Shown: piece by piece, positions 50,963-59,800 of the stretch
How positions within the stretch are numbered: position 1 is the first letter of the stretch
Layout: every line of letters starts with the position of its first letter
Assembly (NCBI GenBank): GCA_003164275.1
Contig: PLSY01000430.1
Coordinates: forward strand, 1 to 60,525
Origin: Acidimicrobiaceae bacterium
GTDB taxonomy: Bacteria; Actinomycetota; Acidimicrobiia; Acidimicrobiales; RAAP-2
Reading direction: 5' to 3'
DNA: 60,525 bases
Made by a program: the position numbers and the translations under genes
Notes under the pieces: model-generated
The model's database searches: none
What the model was told of the DNA's origin: nothing
The model's input: the letters and a program-made list of their open reading frames with translations, nothing else

Positions 50963-51307
50963 TCAGCCAAAGGGCAGTTGCGGGGCATCGGCCAAGGACA
51001 GCTGGCCGGCGATCGCTCGATCACCGGCCTTCTTCGAGCCCTTCTTGGTCGTGGCGTAGATGCGGTCGACGGCGAAGGAACGGATGGTTCGATCGCCGGG
51101 CCTCCCTCCGATCACCTCGATCGACTCGGTCCCGTTGTGGCGGTTGAGCACGTGGGCCCGGAACTGCCACGTTGCCCCTCGGATCGGGACACCGGCCACG
51201 ACTACCGCATCACCGACCCTTAAGCCGTTCCATGACTCTGCCCGTTCAAGGTGCTCGGAGGCGGCCAACGCGGCCCGTTTGGCCGTCGGCCGCTTCGGCC
51301 GGACCAT
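50963..51307 (-). CDS. Conserved-looking hypothetical protein (114 aa)
   Basis: A basic protein I cannot assign to a named family. It begins with a Lys/Arg-rich helix (RPKRPTAKRAALAASEHLER), then a beta-rich centre (GLRVGDAVVVAGVPIRGATW, VLNRHNGTESIEVIGGRPGD) like a small SH3/KOW barrel, and a basic DRIYATTKKGSKK end. Nucleic-acid binding is plausible. It lies about 70 bp upstream of LmbE on the same strand, so it may belong to that transcript. Confidence 0.65.
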   Translation of the reverse strand: MVRPKRPTAKRAALAASEHLERAESWNGLRVGDAVVVAGVPIRGATWQFRAHVLNRHNGTESIEVIGGRPGDRTIRSFAVDRIYATTKKGSKKAGDRAIAGQLSLADAPQLPFG

Positions 51308-51379
51308 CAGCCCTCGACCAGATCGAAGACCCGTGCCACCACGCCCTCGGCCGATGGGGACTGAAGCTGCCGGTCCGAT

Positions 51380-51988
51380 TTAGGTTCGCTCTTCACGCAG
51401 GACCCGGAAACGGTGGAGGAACAACAACACGACGGCGATGACGACGAGTACGGCAGCCACGTACCCGGCATAGTTGAAGTCCTTCAGCACGTGCTCGTAG
51501 CTGCTACCCAGGCTGTAGCCCACAGAGGTGAGGGCCGCACACCAGATGGTGCAGCCGATGACAGTGAAGACGAGGAACTTCACCACAGCCATCTCACCCA
51601 GTCCGGCGGCGAACGAGACAAAGGAGCGGAGCAGGGGGATGAACCGTCCAAACAGGACGAAGGGCTCGCCCCGACGGTCGAACCAGGCCTCGGCGCGGTC
51701 AAGGTCCTTGTGGGTCAACAAGACGTACTTGCCTACCCGGTCGACGAGGGGCCGGCCCCCGAAGTACCCGATCAGGTAGCCGGCGAGGGACCCGAGGACC
51801 TCGGCCACGACGGCCACCACGATGACCAGGACCAGGTTCAGCGGATGGGGCTCGTTCGGGATCTGGCCGCTGGCCAGCACTCCCCCGTAGATGATGGCCA
51901 CCTCGGCTCCGACGGGCAGGCCCATCGACGAGATGAAGCTGAGTACGAAGACTGCGAGGTAGCCCCATGTTTCAAGGAAATGCTCCAT
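51380..51988 (-). CDS. DedA-family membrane protein
   Basis: A 202-aa integral membrane protein. The DedA core is clear: SSMGLPVGAEVAIIYGGVLA, then LGSLAGYLIGYFGGRPLVDR, and the charged motif FDRRGEPFVLFGRFIPLLRS followed by FAAGLGEMAVVKFL. Four to five membrane segments. Members act as undecaprenyl-phosphate or phospholipid flippases and support membrane homeostasis. GGAGC-like sites are weak. It is divergent from an alpha/beta-hydrolase gene. Confidence 0.9.
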   Translation of the reverse strand: MEHFLETWGYLAVFVLSFISSMGLPVGAEVAIIYGGVLASGQIPNEPHPLNLVLVIVVAVVAEVLGSLAGYLIGYFGGRPLVDRVGKYVLLTHKDLDRAEAWFDRRGEPFVLFGRFIPLLRSFVSFAAGLGEMAVVKFLVFTVIGCTIWCAALTSVGYSLGSSYEHVLKDFNYAGYVAAVLVVIAVVLLFLHRFRVLREERT

Positions 51989-52074
51989 AAGTCATCAATG
52001 TTTACTCGCTCAGGGTCAGGGACTCGGCCACCCATGGGACTGAGCTCACCGGACGCTCGACTACCGTCACCGGC

Positions 52075-52989
52075 GTGAGCACTCTTGACCCCTGGACTCC
52101 ACCGATCGAGGACCGATGCATCACCCCCGACGGCCTCGGCATCGCCACCTATGACTTCGGCGGCTCGGGCGATGATCTCTTGCTCGTCCATGCCACCGGA
52201 TTCTGCGCTGCCGTTCTCGGGCCCCTGGCTGAACGCCTTGGCGACCGCTACCACTGCTGGGGCATCGACCTCCGCGCTCACGGCCGGTCCGACCGACCGG
52301 CCGATGGGAACTTCCACTGGGCGGGTTTCGCTCTCGACGTCCTGTCGGCCATCGACCATCTCGGGCTCGAGGACCCCGTCGGGTTCGGGCACTCGTGCGG
52401 CGGGGCGGCTGTGCTTTTGGCCGAACAGGCCAGGCCCGCCACGTTTCGCTCGCTGTACACCTTTGAGCCCGTCGTCTTCCCCCACCCCGAAGGATCGCCC
52501 GAGTCCGCCTTGATGGAAGAGAACGCCCTGTCGATCGGCGCCCGAAGACGGCGTGAGACCTTCCCCTCGGCCGGAGAGGCGATCACCAACTTCTCCTCCA
52601 AGCCCATGTTCGCCAGTCTCGACCCTCGGGTTCTCCAGGCCTACGTCGAGTACGGGTTCGAGCCGGTCCCGGACGAGGATGGAGGGGACGGCATGGCCAT
52701 CCGGCTCCGGTGTCGGCGGAACGACGAAGCAGACGTCTACGCCCACGGCTACGCCCATGATGCCTTCGCCCACTTAGGAGAGGTCCAGTGCCTGGTGGCC
52801 CTGGCCTGCGGCGAAGACACCGACTCCATGGGCCCGAGCGTTCTCGCCGCCGACGCGGCACAGCTTCCCCGGGCGACCATCGACGTCCTTGCCGGTCTCG
52901 GCCATTTCGGGCCGTTAGAACAGCCGGGCGTGGTGGGCCATTCCGTGATCGCGGCGATGAGCACCTCTCATGAGACACCCTCGCCGTAG
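52075..52989 (+). CDS. Alpha/beta-hydrolase
   Basis: A 304-aa hydrolase starting at GTG. LLLVHATGFCAAVLGPLAERL contains the oxyanion loop (HATGF), the nucleophile Ser is in GFGHSCGGAAVLL, and the catalytic His is in GLGHFGPLEQP. The acid should be in LACGEDTDSMG. The cap domain holds PHPEGSPESALMEE. It is an esterase or epoxide-hydrolase-like enzyme, substrate unknown. It lies ten bases ahead of the RecB-like nuclease gene and may be the first gene of a three-gene unit with it and the PAP2 gene. Confidence 0.85.
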   Translation: MSTLDPWTPPIEDRCITPDGLGIATYDFGGSGDDLLLVHATGFCAAVLGPLAERLGDRYHCWGIDLRAHGRSDRPADGNFHWAGFALDVLSAIDHLGLEDPVGFGHSCGGAAVLLAEQARPATFRSLYTFEPVVFPHPEGSPESALMEENALSIGARRRRETFPSAGEAITNFSSKPMFASLDPRVLQAYVEYGFEPVPDEDGGDGMAIRLRCRRNDEADVYAHGYAHDAFAHLGEVQCLVALACGEDTDSMGPSVLAADAAQLPRATIDVLAGLGHFGPLEQPGVVGHSVIAAMSTSHETPSP

Positions 52990-52998
52990 GCTGTCGCT

Positions 52999-53820
52999 GT
53001 GCCCTTCGAGTTACCCCGATCTCTCTCGCCGTCCAAGGTCACCTCGTTCCGGGACTGCGCCCTGGCCTTCCGCTTCAACGCCATCGATCACCTCCCCGAT
53101 GAGCCGACCGTATGGACGGTCAGGGGGACACTCGTCCACAGCGCCCTCGAGGGCCTGTTCTGGAACCATGGCCGAGGAGAGCGGACGCCGTCGGCCGCCG
53201 CAGCTGAACTGGACCGCGTCTGGATCGACCTCCAATCCGATCCCGACTACCTGTCCCTCGCCCTCGCCGAGGAAGATGCCATTCGATTTCGAGACGAAGC
53301 GGTAGCCCTCGTCCGCAACTATTTCGAGCTCGAGGATCCGAACGAGGTGACCCCGGTGGGGATCGAGCTCATGCTCGAAGCCAAGGTCGGGAGCATGCGA
53401 CTGCGCGGCATCCTCGATCGCTTGGACCTGACTCCGAGCGGCGACCTGGTGGTCGTCGACTACAAGACGGGACGAGCTCCGTCGGCAGCCTTCGAGCACT
53501 CCAAGCTCATCGGCGTGCACATCTACGCGTTGTTATGCCAAGAGGTCCTAGGCCGGGCGCCGGTCCAGGTAAAGCTGCTCCACCTGAAAGAGCCCATGAT
53601 CATCACCACCGAGCCGTCCGAGCAGGCACTGCGCGGCAATCGGGTCAAGACCATGGCCGTCTGGTCGGCCATCGAACGGGCCTGCGACAACGAAGACTTC
53701 CGCCCCCGGCCCTCGCCACTTTGCAACTACTGCAGATTCAAGACCTTCTGCCCCGCCTACGGAGGCGACCCGGCACAGGCCGCAGTGGCGTTGGGTGCGA
53801 CCATGAAGGGCGTGGCGTGA
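52999..53820 (+). CDS. RecB-like PD-(D/E)XK nuclease with iron-sulfur cysteines
   Basis: A 273-aa stand-alone nuclease of the RecB/AddB/Cas4 type. LSPSKVTSFRDCALAFRF carries Cys20, and CNYCRFKTFCPAYGG gives Cys242, 245 and 251: the four-cysteine cluster of iron-sulfur RecB nucleases. The active site is RGTLVHSALEGL (His), the Asp in GILDRLDL, and the D-Y-K triad VVVDYKTGRAP. There is no helicase domain and no cas1/cas2 nearby, so it is not evidence for CRISPR. The GTG start at 52999 is expected, and its stop overlaps the next GTG start (GTGA). Confidence 0.88.
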   Translation: MPFELPRSLSPSKVTSFRDCALAFRFNAIDHLPDEPTVWTVRGTLVHSALEGLFWNHGRGERTPSAAAAELDRVWIDLQSDPDYLSLALAEEDAIRFRDEAVALVRNYFELEDPNEVTPVGIELMLEAKVGSMRLRGILDRLDLTPSGDLVVVDYKTGRAPSAAFEHSKLIGVHIYALLCQEVLGRAPVQVKLLHLKEPMIITTEPSEQALRGNRVKTMAVWSAIERACDNEDFRPRPSPLCNYCRFKTFCPAYGGDPAQAAVALGATMKGVA

Positions 53821-54428
53821 CCGCCGAGCGCGATCCCATCACGAGTGACGAGGGCACGCTTCCGAACCCGGACGGGGCCGAACCCAGCTCGGGTGGCTTC
53901 ATGGGACTGGTCGAGGACTTCGACCGACGGGTGGATACCTGGTTCGAGACCGCCCGAGGCAAGCCGGCCCTCGACGGGGTAGCCAAGCTGATCACTGGAT
54001 TCGGCGATCACGGACTCATGTGGGCGGTGACTGCTGCCTGGCGAGCCCGCCACACCGGTCCGCAACGAGCCCAGGCCGTCCGGGCGTTGACGGTGGCCGG
54101 CATCGAGTCGAGCCTGGTCAATGCCCTGATCAAGTCCCAGATCGGCCGGGCCCGGCCCGACCGATCAGGCCTTCGGCTCACCGAGGGCGGAGTGCCGGTA
54201 CGGGAGCCGAAGACCAGTAGCTTCCCGAGCGGCCATACATTGGCTGCCTTCTGCTCGGCCACCATCATGAGCCAGCGCGGCGATCGTTCGGGCAACGCCC
54301 TGCTGTTTGCCGGAGCCAGCCTGGTGGGCGTCAGCCGACTCCATCTCCGAGCCCATCATGCATCCGATGTCGTCGGCGGGGCGGCCATCGGCGTGGCGCT
54401 CGGTCTGCTCGGGCGCACACTGCTCTGA
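53817..54428 (+). CDS. PAP2-superfamily phosphatase
   Basis: A 203-aa protein with the three PAP2 blocks: KSQIGRARPDRSG, SSFPSGHTLAAFCSA, and SRLHLRAHHASDVVGG with the catalytic His. Hydrophobicity suggests a few membrane segments near the C-terminus. Candidate substrates are undecaprenyl pyrophosphate or phosphatidic acid. It starts at GTG 53817, inside the upstream nuclease stop (GTGA overlap), so translation is coupled to an apparently unrelated nuclease. Confidence 0.87.
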   Translation: MTAERDPITSDEGTLPNPDGAEPSSGGFMGLVEDFDRRVDTWFETARGKPALDGVAKLITGFGDHGLMWAVTAAWRARHTGPQRAQAVRALTVAGIESSLVNALIKSQIGRARPDRSGLRLTEGGVPVREPKTSSFPSGHTLAAFCSATIMSQRGDRSGNALLFAGASLVGVSRLHLRAHHASDVVGGAAIGVALGLLGRTLL

Positions 54429-54513
54429 GCGGCTCGGCGCTCGCCGGTACCGCCGTGTCGGAATTCGGCGGTGGAGGACGGAATGCCTCACACCGCTTTG
54501 GGGTTGGAAAGGC

Positions 54514-55122
54514 ATGAGCGCTCCAACCAAGTTTGCTGTGACCTGGGACTACCGCTGCCCGTTCGCCCGCAACGGCCATGAGCACATCCTTGACGGACTC
54601 GAGGCGGGAGCACCCTGGGACGTGACCTTTGTTCCGTTCTTTTTGAACCAGTCCCACGTGCCCGAGGGGGGCGTGCCGGCCTGGGAAGACCCGGCCCAAC
54701 AGTCCGACCTGTTGTCCCTGGCCGCAGGGGTGGTCGTCCGGGACCGGTTCCCCGAGCACTTGCTCAAAGTCCATCGCTCGTTGTTCACGGCCCGCCATGA
54801 CGAGGGCGGGGATCTGAGGGATCGTAAGGTCGTCCATGCCGCTCTGTCGAGGGCGGGCGCCGATGCCGATGCCGTGTTGGCCGAGGTGGAGTCGGGATGG
54901 CCCGCCAAAGTGATCCGAGACGAGCACGAGGGCGTCGTCTCCACACTCGATGTCTTCGGTGTTCCTACCTTCATCGTCGGTGACGACGCAGTCTTCGTCA
55001 GGCTGATGAACCGCCCAAAGGGCGACGCTGACGTGGCCCGGTCCACTATCGACCGCATCCTCGGCCTCATCTCCGAGCAGCCCGAGCTGAACGAGTTCAA
55101 GCACACTCGCCTCTCACTCTGA
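54514..55122 (+). CDS. DsbA-like thioredoxin-fold protein
   Basis: A 202-aa cytoplasmic protein (no signal peptide) of the DSBA-like fold: thioredoxin core with an inserted helical domain. The active-site region reads DYRCPFARNGHEHI, a CPFA motif with only one Cys, so disulfide exchange of the CxxC type is not possible. Glutathione- or mycothiol-S-transferase-like, isomerase-like or chaperone roles remain. FGVPTFIVGDDAVF has the cis-Pro loop. GGAAAGG precedes ATG at 54514, which sets the start. Confidence 0.83.
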   Translation: MSAPTKFAVTWDYRCPFARNGHEHILDGLEAGAPWDVTFVPFFLNQSHVPEGGVPAWEDPAQQSDLLSLAAGVVVRDRFPEHLLKVHRSLFTARHDEGGDLRDRKVVHAALSRAGADADAVLAEVESGWPAKVIRDEHEGVVSTLDVFGVPTFIVGDDAVFVRLMNRPKGDADVARSTIDRILGLISEQPELNEFKHTRLSL

Positions 55123-55193
55123 ATCGGCGCGCTGGCAGGCGAACGGTCGGAGACGGATGCCTAGTGCCAGGAGCCTAACCCTCTCCTAGACGG

Positions 55194-56093
55194 TTAGACC
55201 AAAGCGGAAAGTGTAGCTACCGTGGCCTTCACCTGGTCCAATGAGCCGAACGGTGCGGCACAGAAGTCGGTGATGCCCAGATCGATCAGCCGGCGGATCT
55301 GCGACGTCACTTCAGCCGCCGTGCCAATGATGGCCACATCGGCCGGGCCTGCCGCTCCTTCTCTGTCGAGCATGGCCCGGTAGGAGGGAAGTGTCCCGTA
55401 CATGGCGAAGACCTCAGACGCCATCTCCTTGGATCCGGCCGTGTCGTCGGTGACGCAGACAGGGAGGCCCACGCCGACCTGGGGCTCGGGTCTCCCGCCT
55501 TCGGCCGCCGCTTTTTGGATGGTCGGGATGATGTGCGATTGGATCGTCTCGGGCCCGGTCATCCACGTGATGGTCCCAGATGCCAGCCGCCCGGCGATGT
55601 TGAGCATCGTCGAGCCCAATGCTGCTACCAGGACGGGTGGGGCAGGGGCTTTGACCTGGAGCGGGCCGAATGTCGAGGCCGTCAGCATCTCACCGGCGAA
55701 CGTGACCTGCTCTCCTTCGAGCAGCGGAACGAGGATGGAAAGGTACTCCCTCATGTGCCGAGCCGGCTTGTCGAAGGACTGCCCGAAGACGTTCTCTATG
55801 ACCAACTGGTGTGACAACCCGATGCCCAAGGTGAGCCGGTTGTGCGTCGCCGCCTGCACGGTGAGGGCTTGGGCGGCCAGCATCACCGGGTGTCTCGGAT
55901 AGGTGGGCACCACTGCCGTTCCGAACTCGATGCCAGGAACCTCCCTGCCGATCGCGGCGATGGCCGTCAGAGCGTCGTAGGCGAAGATCTGGGAGGCCCA
56001 AGCGACCTCGATGCCCGACTCATGGAGCCACGCCACCTCGCTGACCATCTCGTCGAATGGCTTCTCCGTGTTGAACATCACGCCAATCCGCAT
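55194..56093 (-). CDS. Luciferase-like (LLM) F420-type oxidoreductase
   Basis: A 299-aa TIM-barrel flavin/F420 oxidoreductase, closest in pattern to the TIGR03564 group. [20 protein letters not shown], then [20 protein letters not shown] and [20 protein letters not shown] are typical. It probably reduces or oxidises with F420H2. Substrate unknown. It is divergent from purE with about 150 bp between. A second LLM gene lies just after purE on the same strand as this one. Confidence 0.88.
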   Translation of the reverse strand: MRIGVMFNTEKPFDEMVSEVAWLHESGIEVAWASQIFAYDALTAIAAIGREVPGIEFGTAVVPTYPRHPVMLAAQALTVQAATHNRLTLGIGLSHQLVIENVFGQSFDKPARHMREYLSILVPLLEGEQVTFAGEMLTASTFGPLQVKAPAPPVLVAALGSTMLNIAGRLASGTITWMTGPETIQSHIIPTIQKAAAEGGRPEPQVGVGLPVCVTDDTAGSKEMASEVFAMYGTLPSYRAMLDREGAAGPADVAIIGTAAEVTSQIRRLIDLGITDFCAAPFGSLDQVKATVATLSALV

Positions 56094-56245
56094 TGCTTCC
56101 TCCTTCGTCGACCGCCCGTGCTCGCCGCGCCGTCGGCGGCCGCTCCGTCAGGCAGTACTGCCACCGTAGCGGCCACTCTCCCCCGAGGGAGCCCGGCCGT
56201 TGCGCCGGATGTGCCCCCGCGGCTCGGACGAGGCAGAATGCCGGA

Positions 56246-56737
56246 ATGTCAGTTGCCATCATCATGGGAAGCTCATCCGACTCGTCCATCATGGACGACG
56301 CCGTCCAGACCCTCCGCTCCTTCGGGGTACCGGTCGAGGTCCGGGTCCTGTCGGCCCACCGAACGCCCGATGCCACCATGGCCTTCGCCCGGGGAGCCGC
56401 CGGGGCCGGCCACAAAGTGATCATCGCCGCCGCCGGAGGGGCCGCCCACCTGGCCGGAGTGGTGGCCGCAGCCACTCCCCTCCCGGTCATCGGGGTGCCC
56501 ATAGCGCTCGCCAACCTCGGTGGGCTCGACTCGCTGCTGGCTATGGTCCAGATGCCGAAGGGAATTCCCGTGGCCACCGTCGCCGTCAACGGAGCCCGCA
56601 ATGCCGCCCTCCTCGCCGTCAGGATCATGGCCCTCTCCGACGAGCGGCTGGCCGCCGAACTTGAGGGTTTCATCGCCAACCTGGCCGACCAGGTCCGTGA
56701 CATGGACGCAGAGATCGTGTCCCGCTACGCCGACTGA
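56246..56737 (+). CDS. purE: N5-carboxyaminoimidazole ribonucleotide mutase
   Basis: A 163-aa class I PurE that rearranges N5-CAIR to CAIR in purine synthesis. [20 protein letters not shown] is the N-terminal signature. SAHRTPD supplies the catalytic His, and [25 protein letters not shown] with [19 protein letters not shown] are family blocks (each shorter than the motif limit when taken separately). It forms octamers in other species. ATG at 56246 is chosen from the conserved start. No purK is adjacent, which is unusual, since purK often pairs with purE. Confidence 0.95.
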   Translation: MSVAIIMGSSSDSSIMDDAVQTLRSFGVPVEVRVLSAHRTPDATMAFARGAAGAGHKVIIAAAGGAAHLAGVVAAATPLPVIGVPIALANLGGLDSLLAMVQMPKGIPVATVAVNGARNAALLAVRIMALSDERLAAELEGFIANLADQVRDMDAEIVSRYAD

Positions 56738-56742
56738 GTGCC

Positions 56743-57735
56743 TCAGTCGGCACTCCATGGGGGGGCCAGACCGGCAATGGCCTCCTCCAGCGCCATGCCG
56801 ACGGGAATGACCGCCATGACCGGGATGTCCACGCCATTGGCCACGTAGCGTCCGACGTGCTCCCGGCACTCGGCGAAGGACCCGTGGACGAGCAAGGCAT
56901 CGACCACCTCGTCGGGAATCACTTCCAAGGCGCCCTTTCTGTCCCCTGACTGCCAGGCGGCCCACATCGCCTCGAGGGCAGGGGCCCTCCCCAGCCAACG
57001 GTGGAACTCGGCATAGACCTCGACGTTCAAATAGGCGGCGATCATCCGTCTGGCGATGCTCCGGACCAGGTCAGTGTCCTCTGACGGGCACACGAAGATC
57101 CGGGCACAGATCGGCTTGTCCGCCTGCAGCTCCGGCTTCACGACGGCCACGTCCTCGGCCGAGAGCCAGTTCAGTATCACTCCGTCCGCCTCGCGGCCGG
57201 CCAGGCGCAGCATCCCGGGGCGTAGAGCAGCGAGATAGATGGGCGGAGGCTGCTCTACCGGACGGCTCAGTCGGAAGCCGTGGACCGAGAAGGTGTCGTA
57301 CTCCCGGTCGACCTTCTCGCCGGCCAGCGCCGACCGCAGGAACCTGATTGTGTCCCGCACTCGTTTGTAGGGCTCGGTGAACTCCATGCCGTTCCATCGA
57401 CTGACGATCACGTCCGACGAGGTGCCGATGCCCAAGGTGAACTTCCCAGGGGCCGCCTCGGCCATGGCCGCCACCGATGTGGCGAGTAGGGCTGGGCCCC
57501 GGGTGTAGGCGGGAATGATGGCAACCCCAAGTTGCAGCGAGGGCGTCCAGGCCGCAGCGAGGGCCAGGGGTGTGAACCCATCGGTCCCGTCGGTCTCGGC
57601 CGACCAAACGTCGGTGTACCCCAGCCGGACTAAGTCCTCGTAGAGCCGGCGATGGTCGTCAAGGCCGACTCCGCCAAACGGCACTGTGATGCCGTAGCGG
57701 GGACCCGTCACTGGGTTCACTGTTCCATCTGTCAT
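56743..57735 (-). CDS. Luciferase-like (LLM) F420-type oxidoreductase
   Basis: A 330-aa TIM-barrel oxidoreductase of the TIGR03857-like group. RYGITVPFGGVGLDDHRRLY opens the barrel. LGYTDVWSAETDGTDGFTPL, LGVAIIPAYTRGPALLATSV and GKFTLGIGTSSDVIVSRWNG follow. It differs clearly from the other LLM gene 0.7 kb away. The frame runs to 58317, but ATG at 57735 is the natural start. The extra upstream part is antisense to neighbouring genes. It converges with purE, six bases between stops. Confidence 0.88.
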   Translation of the reverse strand: MTDGTVNPVTGPRYGITVPFGGVGLDDHRRLYEDLVRLGYTDVWSAETDGTDGFTPLALAAAWTPSLQLGVAIIPAYTRGPALLATSVAAMAEAAPGKFTLGIGTSSDVIVSRWNGMEFTEPYKRVRDTIRFLRSALAGEKVDREYDTFSVHGFRLSRPVEQPPPIYLAALRPGMLRLAGREADGVILNWLSAEDVAVVKPELQADKPICARIFVCPSEDTDLVRSIARRMIAAYLNVEVYAEFHRWLGRAPALEAMWAAWQSGDRKGALEVIPDEVVDALLVHGSFAECREHVGRYVANGVDIPVMAVIPVGMALEEAIAGLAPPWSAD

Positions 57736-57770
57736 GAGTAGGTAATACACCCTCCGGGCATAGTGATTAC

Positions 57771-58040
57771 ATGACCAGTGACCGAAGGAGAAGATTTTCC
57801 GAGCGTCAACCCGAGCTCCCTCTCCCCACTGAAGCCCAGGCCAGCCACGCCCGGTTGGACGAGCGCGAGGCCCACGATTCCGAGGGTCCGGGAGTGGTGA
57901 AGGAATGGCGCCTCGACGAGCAGACCCGCCGCATCGGACTCCAGGGCGTGGCCGCCGCGCGTGCTCGCCTGGAGCGGGACGAGGGCGGCCGGACAACTGC
58001 GAACGAAGCTCCTCACCACCGTTCACGGCGGGCGGCCTAA
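57771..58040 (+). CDS. Small basic hypothetical protein (89 aa)
   Basis: An unrecognised protein with an Arg-rich head (TSDRRRRFSERQPELPLP), a charged low-complexity middle and a helix (WRLDEQTRRIGLQGVAAARA) at residues about 46-65. It could be a small nucleic-acid-binding or ribosome-associated factor. Codon use is coding-like. It starts 35 bp from the divergent LLM gene and is followed after 46 bp by the ChbG-like gene. Confidence 0.6.
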   Translation: MTSDRRRRFSERQPELPLPTEAQASHARLDEREAHDSEGPGVVKEWRLDEQTRRIGLQGVAAARARLERDEGGRTTANEAPHHRSRRAA

Positions 58041-58086
58041 CAGCAATCGGCAGAGGCGGGTCACCGACGGCACTACGGTCAATTGG

Positions 58087-58920
58087 ATGCCGACCGTAGC
58101 CGAGCGCCTGGGATACTCCCCCGATGCCAAATTGCTGATCCTCAACTGCGCCGACATGGGCTTGTGCCATGCGGCCACAGTTGGGGTTTATGACGCCCTT
58201 CGTGAAGGGATCGGCACCAGCGCCTCGCTGATCGTTCCCGCTCCGTGGGCTCGTGAGGCCGCATCCCGGTTCCGGGGAGATGACGTCGGTGTGCGACTCA
58301 CTCTCAACTCCGAGCACGACCTCTACCGCTGGGGACCACTCACCCAGGCCCCTTCCCTACTGGATGGGGACGGCGGCTTCCCCCGGACGGTCGAAGACGT
58401 CTGGGACCACGCCGACCTGGACGAGGTTCGACGGGAGTGCCGGGCCCAGATCGAGCGGGCCGTTCTGTGGGGTTTTGACATCAGCCACCTGGACGCCCAT
58501 CTGGACGCCTTGCTGCTTCGCCCGGAGTTCTTCGACATCTACTTGGAGCTGGCCGTCGACTTCGCGCTTCCGCTCCGACTGCTCAGTGCCGAGGCCGAGC
58601 CGAATGTGGGCTTCCCCGTGCGTAGCTTGGCCGCCGACGAGGGGGTCCTCTTCGCCGACCGCTTCGCCACCCTCCCCATGGTCGGGGCCCGCCAGGCATT
58701 CTCCGAGATGGTCGCCGGGCTGGAGCCCGGCATCACCGAGGTCACGCTCCATCCGGCCATCGACACCCCCGAGCTACGAGCCATCACGTCCACCTGGCAG
58801 CACAGGGTCGAGGACCATGTGCTCTTGGTGGCCGACCGCGGCCTCGGACAGATGGTCAAAGACGCTGGGGTCACCCTCATCGGCTATCGCCCCCTTCGAG
58901 AGGCGATGCGCCAGGGCTGA
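58087..58920 (+). CDS. ChbG/HpnK-family (YdjC-like) carbohydrate deacetylase
   Basis: A 277-aa TIM-barrel metal-dependent deacetylase. The metal motif near the N-terminus reads LILNCADMGLCHAATVGV, where the family has NADDFG: the first Asp is Cys and the third position is Met. The second and third ligand regions are DISHLDAHLDALL and EVTLHPAIDTPEL. Typical substrates are N-acetylated di- or oligosaccharides. The altered first motif also occurs in some relatives, so activity is plausible but not certain. ATG at 58087 is chosen because homology begins there. Confidence 0.85.
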   Translation: MPTVAERLGYSPDAKLLILNCADMGLCHAATVGVYDALREGIGTSASLIVPAPWAREAASRFRGDDVGVRLTLNSEHDLYRWGPLTQAPSLLDGDGGFPRTVEDVWDHADLDEVRRECRAQIERAVLWGFDISHLDAHLDALLLRPEFFDIYLELAVDFALPLRLLSAEAEPNVGFPVRSLAADEGVLFADRFATLPMVGARQAFSEMVAGLEPGITEVTLHPAIDTPELRAITSTWQHRVEDHVLLVADRGLGQMVKDAGVTLIGYRPLREAMRQG

Positions 58921-58982
58921 CAGTCAGGCCGGGGATGGTTCCCGGGGCCAAAGGACCCCATCGATAACCTGATGGGCCATCG

Positions 58983-59735
58983 ATGGGAGCGGGCGTGGCC
59001 GAAGGAGATCAGACGAGCGCCGATGGCAATGCGGCGGCCGCAGAGGCTCTCGTCCAGCGGACCCCACTGCCGCCACTGCGCCTCGTCGGCCTGGTCCTGC
59101 TCGACTCGGCCGGCAACGACCCGGTCCGCATCGAGGCCATGGAGTTCACTGACGGGGGCATCGGGGTGATCAGATCCCCGGGGGACGAACCGCGGATCCT
59201 GCCTTGGGAGTCTGTCATCGCACACGTCGTCGAGCGTTGGAGCGGAGGTGCCATTCCCGGCTGGTGGGTCGAAGCGGAACGAAACGGGCGTCCGGGGGTG
59301 GGGCGAACGGAGGTGATGGGGGCAGTCGCCACAGGACGGCCGGGGCGCCGTCCGTTGCCCGAGGCCGAACCCGGGGCGGTGATTGCCATCCAGACGCCCT
59401 TTGGCACCTATCGGTTCCTGTTCCCAGGGGGCGACCCCATTGCCCTCTCCAATCGCATCACCGACTTCGCCGTGCGCCACCAAGGGCTGTCGGGGGTGCC
59501 CTCGGTGACCCTCGTTGCCCGCCCGCGACGGGGAGACGACCGGAGACAGGGCAGCCGGACGACTCCTTCCCTCTCACCGTGGCACAGGACCCGGACCTTT
59601 TTGGTCATCGCACTCGTGACGCTGATCGCCGTGGCTGTCACCCTCATCCTCTTGCAGAGCGCGGGGACGATCCATCTCCCCTATCTCGGCGGTGCCAGTC
59701 CCGGGGCCATCAACGGCGAACTGCTGACAGGCTGA
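58983..59735 (+). CDS. Hypothetical protein with one C-terminal membrane helix
   Basis: A 250-aa protein of no known family to me. Residues about 30-175 form a beta-rich soluble domain (LRLVGLVLLDSAGNDPVRIE, GVIRSPGDEPRILPWESVI, GAVIAIQTPFGTYRFLFPGG), perhaps PH-like. Residues about 207-229 are a membrane helix (TFLVIALVTLIAVAVTLILL). The remainder is outside and short. Topology suggests a membrane-anchored cytoplasmic sensor or scaffold. Single gene ending beside a short tandem repeat. Confidence 0.7.
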   Translation: MGAGVAEGDQTSADGNAAAAEALVQRTPLPPLRLVGLVLLDSAGNDPVRIEAMEFTDGGIGVIRSPGDEPRILPWESVIAHVVERWSGGAIPGWWVEAERNGRPGVGRTEVMGAVATGRPGRRPLPEAEPGAVIAIQTPFGTYRFLFPGGDPIALSNRITDFAVRHQGLSGVPSVTLVARPRRGDDRRQGSRTTPSLSPWHRTRTFLVIALVTLIAVAVTLILLQSAGTIHLPYLGGASPGAINGELLTG

Positions 59736-59742
59736 GCGACTC

Positions 59743-59771
59743 TCGACCCTCGACCCTCGACCACTCGACCG
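59743..59771. repeat. Short TCGACCC tandem repeat
   Basis: TCGACCC is tandemly repeated (59743-59749, 59750-59756), followed by TCGACCA and TCGACCG. It lies between the hypothetical membrane-protein gene and the SCP2 gene, and a related TCGAC-containing repeat lies on the other side of the SCP2 gene. Confidence 0.7.
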
Positions 59772-59800
59772 CCACCGGCTAGACCAGAGCCGACCTCCGG

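Noticed and set aside
52999..53820. RecB-like nuclease considered as Cas4
   Set aside because: Cas4 and RecB-type nucleases share this motif set, but no array, cas1 or cas2 is present in the window.
55123..55193. Short convergent gap after the DsbA-like gene as a terminator
   Set aside because: No stable stem with a T-run could be found in it.
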